Shown here: piece after piece, positions 43,959 through 50,512 of the stretch
Layout: each line of letters starts with the position of its first letter
Numbering within the stretch: position 1 is the stretch's first letter
NCBI GenBank assembly: GCA_048158365.1
Contig: JBLLNL010000005.1
Origin: Azoarcus_F sp048158365
Lineage (GTDB): Bacteria; Pseudomonadota; Gammaproteobacteria; Burkholderiales; Rhodocyclaceae
DNA length: 64,000 bases
Strand: one strand, 5' to 3'
Notes under the pieces: model-generated
What the model was told of the DNA's origin: nothing
The model's database searches: none
The model's input: the letters and a program-made list of their open reading frames with translations, nothing else
Position numbers and translations under genes: made by a program

Positions 43959-45074
43959 ATGAACATGAAACTATCAAGGGTTCTGATCGTCGGCGCAATT
44001 GCCGCAATGAGCGCAGCACCGTTATGGGCGGCCAGTCACACAGTGCAGAAAGGTACCGATGCGGCGACCAGTGATGCAGCCAGAGCTACCGATAAGGCCA
44101 CCAAAACCGACCTCGGTCAGCCGACGCGCGCCGAAGAGCGAACGATGGGCGCGACATCCGGGGCGGCTGTTGATCAGCATGCCATGACCTCGAACTATCG
44201 GATGGGTGACACGGCGCTTTACGCGCTGTCCGCGGATGAACTGGACGGGATGGAGGTTGTGGACCGGGTAGGAGACAAGGTCGGCACGATCAAGAGCATC
44301 GTATTGGCCCCCGACCGCAAGAGTGCACATGCGGTGATCACCGCGGGCGGCTTTCTCGGCATGGGTGCACGCCACGTCCTGGTGTCGCTCAGTGATCTCA
44401 GGCAAGCGGGCGATGTATTGCAGATCAGCGCAACCAAGGAACAGATTGTGGCGCTCCAGGATTACAGCGCGGATCCGTATGTGGAGCTGAAGGGTGACGA
44501 TCCGATCGGTGTGTCCTTCGTCGAATTTTCGGCGTTCGAGTCGGGCAAGGACCTGCCTCAGCCGCGCGCCCAGGCAGCCCCCGGATCCGAGACGGGTCAG
44601 GCCGCGCGTGAACAGCAAGCGGCCGGACAAGCCGCAGTGACGAGGGCGCAGATGCGGTCCGAAACCCGCGCTGCGACTGCCGGCTCCGGGGCAGGCGACA
44701 ACCCGCTCTATACCCGCTCGGCCGCCAATCTGAATGGTGTGGAAGTCGTCGATGCCGAGGGTGAGACCTTCGGCAAGATCACGCGTGTGGTCCTCGCGCC
44801 GGCGCGAAACAGCGCCTATGCAGTGGTCTCCGCTGGTGGCCTGCTCGGCATGGGGGCACGTAACATCATGCTCTCGCTGGATGAGCTGACGCCGGTGGAC
44901 GACAAGTTACAGTTGCACGCCACCAAGGAGCAGATCGACGCGCTCAAGGACTACACGCCCGCAGAGTATGTCGAGATCAAGGGTGGAACGCCGATCAGCG
45001 GTTCAATCGTCGATTTTTCGGCATTTGAAGCCGGCAAGGATGCAACCAGGCCGAAAAGCCCGAAAGCGCAGTGA
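43959..45074 (+). CDS. Secreted protein with two PRC-barrel domains
   Basis: The 371-aa product starts at ATG 43959 after an AGGAGA box. It has a signal peptide (to about residue 24, APLWAAS). Two PRC-barrel-like domains lie at about 95-175 (GMEVVDRVGDKVGTIKSIVL) and 260-345 (GVEVVDAEGETFGKITRVVL), joined by an Ala/Gln-rich linker. The two domains are clear duplicates (both contain FLGMGARH/LLGMGARN and TKEQI...LKDY-type strings). PRC-barrel proteins often occur in stress and RNA-processing contexts; this one is predicted periplasmic. A strong terminator follows. Confidence 0.8.
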   Translation: MNMKLSRVLIVGAIAAMSAAPLWAASHTVQKGTDAATSDAARATDKATKTDLGQPTRAEERTMGATSGAAVDQHAMTSNYRMGDTALYALSADELDGMEVVDRVGDKVGTIKSIVLAPDRKSAHAVITAGGFLGMGARHVLVSLSDLRQAGDVLQISATKEQIVALQDYSADPYVELKGDDPIGVSFVEFSAFESGKDLPQPRAQAAPGSETGQAAREQQAAGQAAVTRAQMRSETRAATAGSGAGDNPLYTRSAANLNGVEVVDAEGETFGKITRVVLAPARNSAYAVVSAGGLLGMGARNIMLSLDELTPVDDKLQLHATKEQIDALKDYTPAEYVEIKGGTPISGSIVDFSAFEAGKDATRPKSPKAQ

Positions 45075-45140
45075 CAAGCAGCGTCGCGCTGCGGCCATAA
45101 AACGCGCCCCTTCGCGACCACGAGTCGCAAGAGGGCGTGA

Positions 45141-45192
45141 CGAAACCCCGGCATGCGGATTCGGATGCCGGGGTTTCGCATTTTTCTTTTTC
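45141..45192 (+). terminator. Rho-independent terminator after the PRC-barrel gene
   Basis: A 14-bp perfect stem (45141-45154 with 45165-45178; CGAAACCCCGGCAT) and a 10-nt loop are followed by a T-rich tract at 45179-45191. Confidence 0.92.
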
Positions 45193-45283
45193 CGCTGAAT
45201 TCTGAAGTGACACGAAGCCATCCGGCGTCGATGCCCGTACGGGCGGCGCTTCGCCGATGCATCCAGCGCACAGGAGACGCACC

Positions 45284-45931
45284 ATGACCCAGTTGACCCC
45301 GAATGACGACAGATCCGCCGAACTGCAGCGGACACACACGCCGCAAGACCTGTCCGACCGGATTGCGCGCGGTTTCACCAAGTTCATGCGCTTCTTCGCC
45401 GATACCTTCTTCCAGCGACGCTATGGACACCGCGCGGTGGTCCTCGAGACGGTCGCGGCCGTGCCCGGCATGGTGGGCTCGACCTTGCAGCATCTGAAGT
45501 CGCTGCGACAGCTGTCGGACGACCAGGGCTGGATTCGGGTGTTGATGGAGGAAGCGGAGAATGAACGGATGCACCTGCTGACCTTCATCGAGATCGCCAG
45601 GCCGAACCGGTTCGAGCGCTGGATCATCATCCTCGCACAAGGCGTGTTCTACAACGGCTTCTTCCTGCTGTATCTGATCTCGCCGCGCACGGCGCATCGC
45701 GTGGTCGGTTATTTCGAGGAGGAAGCGGTGATCAGTTACACCGAGTATCTCGCCGAGATCGAGGCCGGCCGGCATCCGAACGGGCCGGCGCCGCAGCGTG
45801 CCATCGCGTACTGGAATCTGCCGCAGGATGCGAAGTTGTCGGATGTGATCATCGCGGTACGCGCCGATGAGGCCGGACACCGCGACGTCAACCATGCGTT
45901 TGCCGACCAGCTCGCCGGGAGAAACGCATGA
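45284..45931 (+). CDS. Alternative oxidase (AOX)
   Basis: The 215-aa product is a non-haem diiron ubiquinol oxidase. Ligand motifs are complete: LETVAAVPG (E55), EEAENERMHL (E94, H97), YFEEEAVISYTEY (E145-E147 cluster) and RADEAGHRDVNH (E196, H199). AOX transfers electrons from ubiquinol to oxygen without pumping protons. A GGAG box precedes ATG 45284. It is monocistronic, between the PRC-barrel gene and DUF3096. AOX is patchy in bacteria, so transfer is plausible, and it fits a role when the cytochrome chain is inhibited. Confidence 0.92.
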   Translation: MTQLTPNDDRSAELQRTHTPQDLSDRIARGFTKFMRFFADTFFQRRYGHRAVVLETVAAVPGMVGSTLQHLKSLRQLSDDQGWIRVLMEEAENERMHLLTFIEIARPNRFERWIIILAQGVFYNGFFLLYLISPRTAHRVVGYFEEEAVISYTEYLAEIEAGRHPNGPAPQRAIAYWNLPQDAKLSDVIIAVRADEAGHRDVNHAFADQLAGRNA

Positions 45932-46119
45932 GCGCCGCCATTGGTGCTGCGTTTTGACAGTGTGACGCGATCAAGGTGCGCCGGGCGTGCATCGCGGTCC
46001 GAGCGGCGGCTCGCTTAGCGCGGGCTGAATTGATCGCGGGGCGGGCGCCTCGGTTTTCGCCGGATCCAGCCTGGCGGGATTCTTCCACCAGCGTCCACAC
46101 CTACGTCAGCCATGGGGCG

Positions 46120-46135
46120 CGTACGCCAGCGTACA
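46120..46135. promoter_or_regulatory. CGTACG-N4-CGTACA near-copy of the palindrome
   Basis: CGTACG-CCAG-CGTACA, followed by GAG, has one mismatch (C for the first T). It lies 61 nt upstream of the DUF3096 start. Confidence 0.55.
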
Positions 46136-46196
46136 GAGCCGAGTTCGTACGTGGAGTAGCTTGAGCCTCGATCCAAACCAATCCAAAGGTGCAACT

Positions 46197-46352
46197 ATGA
46201 ACGTCAATCTCGCCCTTGCGCCGCTGGTGTCACTGATTGCCGGGATCCTGATCCTGATCATGCCGCGCCTGCTCAACTACATCGTCGCGTTCTATCTGAT
46301 CATCATCGGTGTGATCGGGATCTTCGGCGCCGGCAATTTCAACTTCCGCTGA
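46197..46352 (+). CDS. DUF3096 small membrane protein
   Basis: The 51-aa product (MNVNLALAPLVSLIAGILIL, continuing IMPRLLNYIVAFYLIIIG) has two TM helices separated by PRLLN, as in DUF3096 proteins. Function is unknown. A TGTNCG-type near-copy lies 61 nt upstream, so it groups with DUF3309, OsmB-like and BON genes. Confidence 0.82.
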   Translation: MNVNLALAPLVSLIAGILILIMPRLLNYIVAFYLIIIGVIGIFGAGNFNFR

Positions 46353-46384
46353 ACGCGGTTAACCGGATTCCGAAGACGGGCAGC

Positions 46385-47128
46385 ATGAAAACCGTCCGAG
46401 GGATCAAGGGATGGACGACTATGGACAAGATGAACATGCTGTTACTGCCTGGGCTGCTCAACGGGGCGAGCCTCTTCGAACACCAGGCGGACGTGCTTGC
46501 GGACGTCGTTGGCGTGTCGATCGCCGACCTGACCGGTTCGGATTCGATCGCCGGTCTCGCGAGGGACACGCTGATGCACGCGCCCGAAGGGCCATTGGTG
46601 CTCGTCGGGATGTCGATGGGGGGTTACGTCGCACTCGAGATCATGCGCCAGGCCCCGGAGCGCGTATCGGCGCTGGCGCTCCTGAGCACCAGCGCTCGGC
46701 CCGACACACGCGAAGCCACCGCGACCCGGAGGGAATTGATCGAACTCGGCGCGAGGGATTTTCCCGCGGTCATCGAAAAGCTGCTGGCACGCATGGCGCA
46801 TCCCGAGCATGCGAACATGCCCGAGGTGAGGGGCGTGTTCCATTCGATGGCGACTGCACTGGGGTACGAGGTGTTCGTGCGTCAGCAACACGCCATCATC
46901 GGACGTGCGGATAGCCGACGGGCGCTGAAGAACATCGAGTGCCCGACGCTGGTAGTGTGCGGACGGGAGGATCTGGTCACGCCGCTGGATGATCACCGGG
47001 AACTGGCTGCCGGGATTGCCGGGGCGCAGCTCAGGGTCATCGAAGAATGCGGTCACCTGACGCCGCTGGAACAGCCGGAGCAGGTGACCGAAATGTTGCG
47101 CAAATGGCTGGGCGGGCTCGGCGCATGA
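46385..47128 (+). CDS. Alpha/beta-hydrolase
   Basis: The 247-aa product (or 235 aa from ATG 46421, whose MDKMNMLLLPGLLNGASLFE looks like the family start) has the nucleophile elbow GMSMGG. Probable acid residues lie in CGREDLVTPLDDH, and the catalytic His in ECGHLTPLEQPEQV. It resembles small hydrolases of unknown substrate. The stop codon lies within an 11-bp hairpin that also serves the convergent BON gene. Confidence 0.75.
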   Translation: MKTVRGIKGWTTMDKMNMLLLPGLLNGASLFEHQADVLADVVGVSIADLTGSDSIAGLARDTLMHAPEGPLVLVGMSMGGYVALEIMRQAPERVSALALLSTSARPDTREATATRRELIELGARDFPAVIEKLLARMAHPEHANMPEVRGVFHSMATALGYEVFVRQQHAIIGRADSRRALKNIECPTLVVCGREDLVTPLDDHRELAAGIAGAQLRVIEECGHLTPLEQPEQVTEMLRKWLGGLGA

Positions 47129-47140
47129 AGCGCCGAGCCC
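47114..47140. terminator. Bidirectional hairpin between the hydrolase and BON genes
   Basis: GGGCTCGGCGC (47114-47124) pairs exactly with GCGCCGAGCCC (47130-47140) around ATGAA. The hydrolase stop codon is in the loop and stem. It lacks a long T-tract but is placed between convergent genes. Confidence 0.55.
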
Positions 47141-47152
47141 CCGAGCACGGGC

Positions 47153-47467
47153 TTACTTGAGGTTCATGTTGTTCTTGACCGATTTCACGCCTTTGACGCC
47201 ACGGGCCAGCTGCATGGCCTTGTTGATGTTGGCCTGTGAGCTGACGAAGCCGCTCAGCTGCACGACGCCGTCGAAGGTCTCGACCGTGATCTCGTTCATG
47301 CGCACGTCGGGATCGTCGAAGATCGCGGCCTTGACCTGCGTCGTGATCACGGTGTCGTCGATGTATTCGCCGGCGGTCTGCTGCTTGGCAGGTGCTGCGC
47401 AACCGACGACGGCCACCATGGCGAAGGCCAGCAGGATTGCAGTGACATAATTGCGAAGGTTCTTCAT
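47153..47467 (-). CDS. BON-domain lipoprotein
   Basis: From ATG 47467 the product is 104 aa. It has a lipobox (VVGCAAP, Cys23) and one BON domain (about 36-104; IDDTVITTQVKAAIFDDPDV and the end GVKSVKNNMNLK). BON proteins such as OsmY are envelope-associated and stress-induced. A perfect TGTGCG-N4-CGTACA palindrome lies 123 nt upstream, and a 58-aa gene upstream reads in the same direction. Confidence 0.85.
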   Translation of the reverse strand: MKNLRNYVTAILLAFAMVAVVGCAAPAKQQTAGEYIDDTVITTQVKAAIFDDPDVRMNEITVETFDGVVQLSGFVSSQANINKAMQLARGVKGVKSVKNNMNLK

Positions 47468-47589
47468 TTTTGGAGCTCCATACAAGATGAAAGGAGAAAG
47501 CGCCGGATGACCGCGCTTCCGGGACGATCGGGACAGGCTAGATGCCACCCGCGTCTGATATCAGCATTGCCGCTGCAGCCGACAGAGTC

Positions 47590-47605
47590 TGTGCGTTCTC
47601 GTACA
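47590..47605. promoter_or_regulatory. TGTGCG-N4-CGTACA palindrome
   Basis: TGTGCG-TTCT-CGTACA fits all fixed positions. It lies between the 58-aa gene stop (47610) and the BON gene start (47467), 123 nt before the latter. Confidence 0.65.
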
Positions 47606-47609
47606 TAGA

Positions 47610-47786
47610 TCAGGCCGACGGTGGATCGGGCAGGCTTCCGCCCTCGTCTTCCCATGCGACCAGCGATTCCTTCAGGCTTCTTGCCCGGGGATGGGGCGCG
47701 TAGGGCCCTGTGCGCATGAAGGGCTTGGAACGCGCCGGCTCCGCGTGTGGCGTCGAGGGCGCCGGCAGGCGTGTGTAAGTGCTCAT
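47610..47786 (-). CDS. 58-aa soluble hypothetical protein
   Basis: The ORF MSTYTRLPAPSTPHAEPARS, continuing KPFMRTGPYAPHPRARSLKE and ending EDEGGSLPDPPSA, has an AGGAG box 6 nt before ATG 47786. It is Pro/Ser/Arg-rich, without TM segments. It lies in the same orientation as csbD upstream and the BON gene downstream, so it is probably expressed. No family was recognised. Confidence 0.5.
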   Translation of the reverse strand: MSTYTRLPAPSTPHAEPARSKPFMRTGPYAPHPRARSLKESLVAWEDEGGSLPDPPSA

Positions 47787-47858
47787 GTGGTGCTCCTTGA
47801 AGCTCAGCCGGGAAAGACGGCCGGATCAAGATCGTTGCGATGCTGATCCGGCGATCGG

Positions 47859-48038
47859 CTAGTCGGTGGCTTTCTTGATGTCTTCCTTCAGGTCACCGTA
47901 GCCGGCCTGAACCTTGCCTGCGGTGCCCTGGACCTTGCCTTCCACTTCCAGCTCCTTGTTGCCGACGGTCTTGCCGGCAATCTCCTTGACTTTGCCTTTG
48001 ACTTCTTCGGCGCGTCCTTCGACCTGGTCCTTGTTCAT
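47859..48038 (-). CDS. CsbD family stress protein
   Basis: The 59-aa product starts MNKDQVEGRAEEVKGKVKEI (GGAGGACACC box before ATG 48038) and repeats the GKVKE/GKVQ/GKVQAG pattern of CsbD proteins, small highly charged helical stress proteins. The family name comes from B. subtilis sigma-B-dependent CsbD. An upstream candidate regulatory site (48123-48137) has a 3-nt spacer. Confidence 0.88.
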   Translation of the reverse strand: MNKDQVEGRAEEVKGKVKEIAGKTVGNKELEVEGKVQGTAGKVQAGYGDLKEDIKKATD

Positions 48039-48424
48039 GGTGTCCTCCTGGTGGAAACGTTGATTGGCGACGACCCGACATGCCGCGAGCGGCATGCCTG
48101 TACATCGAAATCCACTCTAGACCGTGCGCGGCGAACAGTCCGTTCGCTGGAGCACATTGACAGCCTCCTGGACGGGTCGAACCGCGATGCGCGGCCGCTC
48201 CAGCCGCAGCGGGTCCGGATCGACGCGCGATCATGGTTTCCGCGAGCAGACATGCATTCATGTGCTTACAAGTGATCCTTTGACTCTGGCGATAGACGGC
48301 GGATACTGGGTCCATGCCTGCTGCGTCGCAGCAACTATCCGCCACGAGCGGACGAGCGTCTCCTTCTCGGATGGCACAAAACCATGAGGCGGATGCTTGG
48401 ATATGTTTGACCATAGGGAAATCA
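48039..48424. other. Divergent intergenic region between csbD and phasin
   Basis: No gene was seen in these 386 bases. ATGCCGC-GA-GCGGCAT (near 48079-48094) is a short inverted repeat. GTGCG-CGG-CGAACA (48124-48137) resembles the stress palindrome with an N3 spacer. Promoters for both directions are expected. Confidence 0.45.
48123..48137. promoter_or_regulatory. Variant palindrome with N3 spacer upstream of csbD
   Basis: CGTGCG-CGG-CGAACA has one base less between the arms than the other copies. It lies 85 nt upstream of the csbD start. It may be non-functional. Confidence 0.3.
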
Positions 48425-48919
48425 ATGATGAACACCAAGTCACAAAGCAGTAATGGCGCTGTTTTCGCAAGCGAATCGGTCGATGCCTTCCTGTCGATCG
48501 CGGGGATCTGTCTGGACAGTTCCGAACGGCTGGCCGAGCTCACGCTCGCCGCGAATCGTCAGGCGCTCGATGACTTCGTCGCTCAGAGCAGAAAGCACCC
48601 CGACACCGGCGCCGAGCTGATGTCCGGACAGTTCGACGCCACCCAGATGCAGCCGATGATCGAACGGGCGGTCACCTACTCGAGCAACGTCATGGAAGTT
48701 CTGATGCAGGCGCAAGTCAATGCCGGAAAGATTCTCGGCCAGCACCTGATCCCGCAGATCATCCGTTTCCCGACTTCGGGCGAATGGAGCGCTGCTGTCG
48801 ATACCATGTCGGCAGGCGTCCGGGACTTCTCCGATCGCGGTGCAGCAGCGGTGGCTTCGGCACAATCGCAGGCGCGTAGCGTGACCGAGGCGGTGACGAA
48901 AGCGGCCAAGGCCGCCTGA
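48425..48919 (+). CDS. Phasin family protein
   Basis: From ATG 48425 the product is 164 aa and largely amphipathic helical. LAELTLAANRQALDDFVAQS and the Ala-rich end SVTEAVTKAAKAA resemble phasins (PhaP/Phasin_2). Phasins coat poly-3-hydroxybutyrate granules. The PHB-depolymerase-like esterase at 42.8 kb is a likely functional partner. A Rho-independent terminator follows. Confidence 0.82.
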   Translation: MMNTKSQSSNGAVFASESVDAFLSIAGICLDSSERLAELTLAANRQALDDFVAQSRKHPDTGAELMSGQFDATQMQPMIERAVTYSSNVMEVLMQAQVNAGKILGQHLIPQIIRFPTSGEWSAAVDTMSAGVRDFSDRGAAAVASAQSQARSVTEAVTKAAKAA

Positions 48920-48994
48920 GCACGCTTGAAGATGGATCCGGCCCTTGCGGGCCGGCATCAATGACAGGCGCCTCGAGCGACTGATGCAATCCGG

Positions 48995-49022
48995 ACACCC
49001 CTCACGAAGGGGTGTTTTTTTT
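48995..49022 (+). terminator. Rho-independent terminator of the phasin gene
   Basis: ACACCCCT (48995-49002) pairs with AGGGGTGT (49008-49015) around CACGA, followed by a T-run to 49022. The hairpin overlaps the last codons and stop of the convergent yqjK-like gene. Confidence 0.9.
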
Positions 49023-49403
49023 CGACTGGGGTTCTGTGGCCGATCGCTCGCGCCCGGTGGGCGGCGAGTCGGCTCTGAATCTCTGCCACAGGGTCATGAC
49101 CGACCCGGTCAGCGACACCCACGACACGATCGTCGACAGCAACTGAACGCCGTCGGCGCGTGGCGGCGCTTCGGCGGGAGGCTGCGCGTGTTTCGACACT
49201 CTGGACGGGCCCATCGCGAAACCGACACCGGCTGCCAGCAACAGCGCGAGCGGCGAGGTCATGCGGTCGCGCAGCTGGGCTCTGAACAGGACCAGTCGCG
49301 CCTTCGACGACGCGCGGTGCCGAATCATGCGTTGTTCGACGATGCGAATCTGCTGATCGAGCGACGCACCGTCCGGCAGGCGGTTTTGATTTCTGGGCAT
49401 CAT
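49002..49403 (-). CDS. YqjK-like membrane-anchored protein
   Basis: The 133-aa product starts MMPRNQNRLPDGASLDQQIR, overlapping the stop of the YqjE-like gene (ATGA). A basic N-terminal helix precedes a TM (about 49-65, TSPLALLLAAGVGFAMG) and a second hydrophobic stretch (about 88-105). In E. coli yqjD-yqjE-yqjK are adjacent; the place and size match yqjK, but sequence similarity could not be tested. The C-terminus overlaps the phasin terminator. Confidence 0.6.
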   Translation of the reverse strand: MMPRNQNRLPDGASLDQQIRIVEQRMIRHRASSKARLVLFRAQLRDRMTSPLALLLAAGVGFAMGPSRVSKHAQPPAEAPPRADGVQLLSTIVSWVSLTGSVMTLWQRFRADSPPTGRERSATEPQSKKNTPS

Positions 49404-49837
49404 GAATCTCGTGCAGGCTCGGTGCGTGCCGGTTCGCCGCCAGCGGGGTCTGGTTCGAACGCGCGCAGTGTCGCCGGAAAGAGCAGGACGTGGCTCTTGC
49501 GCCGCATCAGCAGCGCGAATCCGAGCGCGCCCAGCAGATTGATCGCCGCACCCAGCAGCAGCGCCGTGCTCGCACCCAGCCCGTAGTCGATCAACCACAA
49601 CACCAGCGCACCGGCCACGACCAGCCAGGTGGCCGCGACCAGCATGCCGATCACGGTGCCGTAGATCGCAATCCAGACGAGGCTCAGCACCGCGCGCTGG
49701 GCTTCCAGTGCGGCAAGCTGCAGGTGGTCGTGTGCGCTGCCGCGCAGCTCCGCCCACAGCGCCCCGAGATTCTCGATCAAGCCCGGGACGGGTGCGGGCG
49801 CGCCTGCATCATCGGGCGGAGGACTCTGCGGGTCCAT
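49400..49837 (-). CDS. YqjE-like phage-holin-family membrane protein
   Basis: The 145-aa product has an N-terminal amphipathic helix (LWAELRGSAHDHLQLAALEA, about 27-46) and two TM helices (about 53-83 and 87-110). This is the Phage_holin_3_6 (DUF1469-type) pattern of YqjE. It is not prophage-linked here. It sits between a DUF883 gene and a YqjK-like gene, the yqjDEK order. Confidence 0.78.
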   Translation of the reverse strand: MDPQSPPPDDAGAPAPVPGLIENLGALWAELRGSAHDHLQLAALEAQRAVLSLVWIAIYGTVIGMLVAATWLVVAGALVLWLIDYGLGASTALLLGAAINLLGALGFALLMRRKSHVLLFPATLRAFEPDPAGGEPARTEPARDS

Positions 49838-49850
49838 TGAACCGGGTCGC

Positions 49851-50177
49851 CTAGCGCTGCTTGAGCCACCAGTTCAGCATGTACCCCGCTGCAACCGCGA
49901 TTCCCAGCGTGGCGATCGGATGATCGCGCAGCTGTGCGCGACAGCTCTCTGTGAGGCGCCCTTGCAGTGCCTGCAACTCGTCACCCTTGCCTTCGAGTGC
50001 CTGGGCGACGTGGGCGGCCGAGCCGGCGAGCGAGTCCACCGCATGGTGGGCACCCGATGCGAGCTCATCGACGGCCGGGCGGGTGACCGCCGAAGCCTTG
50101 TCGATCGCGTTGTGCGCGCTGGTGCTTGCGTGGTCCACCGTGCGTTCTACGGCGCTGGTCATTTCGTTTGTGCTCAT
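49851..50177 (-). CDS. DUF883 (YqjD/ElaB-like) membrane-anchored protein
   Basis: From ATG 50177 the product is 108 aa. It has a helical N-terminal region (VERTVDHASTSAHNAIDKAS) and a C-terminal HPIATLGIAVAAGYMLNWWL anchor that matches the DUF883 tail. E. coli YqjD and ElaB bind ribosomes and the inner membrane in stationary phase. The operon yqjD-E-K-like follows. A TGTGCG-N4-CGTACA palindrome lies 144 nt upstream. Confidence 0.8.
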   Translation of the reverse strand: MSTNEMTSAVERTVDHASTSAHNAIDKASAVTRPAVDELASGAHHAVDSLAGSAAHVAQALEGKGDELQALQGRLTESCRAQLRDHPIATLGIAVAAGYMLNWWLKQR

Positions 50178-50320
50178 GTTCGGTTCTCCATTGGACGCGA
50201 TGCGTGTCGCGTCAGGCTCGATGTGGAATCGGAAGCGACGAAGGAAAGCCGCATCCGTGCTGGCCGATGCGCGCAGCACCGGAATCACGCGCCATGGTGC
50301 GCTCCCCGGGTAGACTCATC

Positions 50321-50336
50321 TGTACGTTGCCGCACA
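50321..50336. promoter_or_regulatory. TGTACG-N4-CGCACA palindrome
   Basis: TGTACG-TTGC-CGCACA on the plus strand reads TGTGCG-GCAA-CGTACA, followed by GATGA, on the minus strand, the orientation of the yqjD-like gene 144 nt away. Confidence 0.65.
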
Positions 50337-50437
50337 TGAAGCACAGGTCGCGCGCCGTGCGGCAGGCTCGTTCAGGCGTGTCCGATTCCGGTCTGAGCAC
50401 GCGATGCGGGACACCGCGTGCGCGCTGCTCGAAGTAG

Positions 50438-50462
50438 AATCGGAAATCGGAAATCGGAAATC
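50438..50462. repeat. Heptamer tandem repeat (AATCGGA)n
   Basis: Three exact copies of AATCGGA plus a partial AATC lie 51 nt before the EF-hand protein start. A slippage-prone tract close to a promoter could alter expression. Confidence 0.8.
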
Positions 50463-50512
50463 ATATTCACACAGGCCGTCATGGACGGCCGGTCCTGACA
50501 GGGAGATGACGG

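Larger units (their letters stand above)
50178..50512. other. Divergent intergenic region between yqjD-like and EF-hand genes
   Basis: This 335-base gap contains the palindrome at 50321-50336 and the heptamer repeat at 50438-50462. No further gene was recognised. Confidence 0.45.

Noticed and set aside
47464..47829. 121-aa minus-strand frame overlapping the 58-aa gene and the BON gene start
   Set aside because: It conflicts with the better-supported BON and 58-aa frames and has no recognisable domain.
49400..49837. Prophage signal from the phage-holin-family gene
   Set aside because: Phage_holin_3_6 proteins of the YqjE type are chromosomal, and no other phage gene is present.
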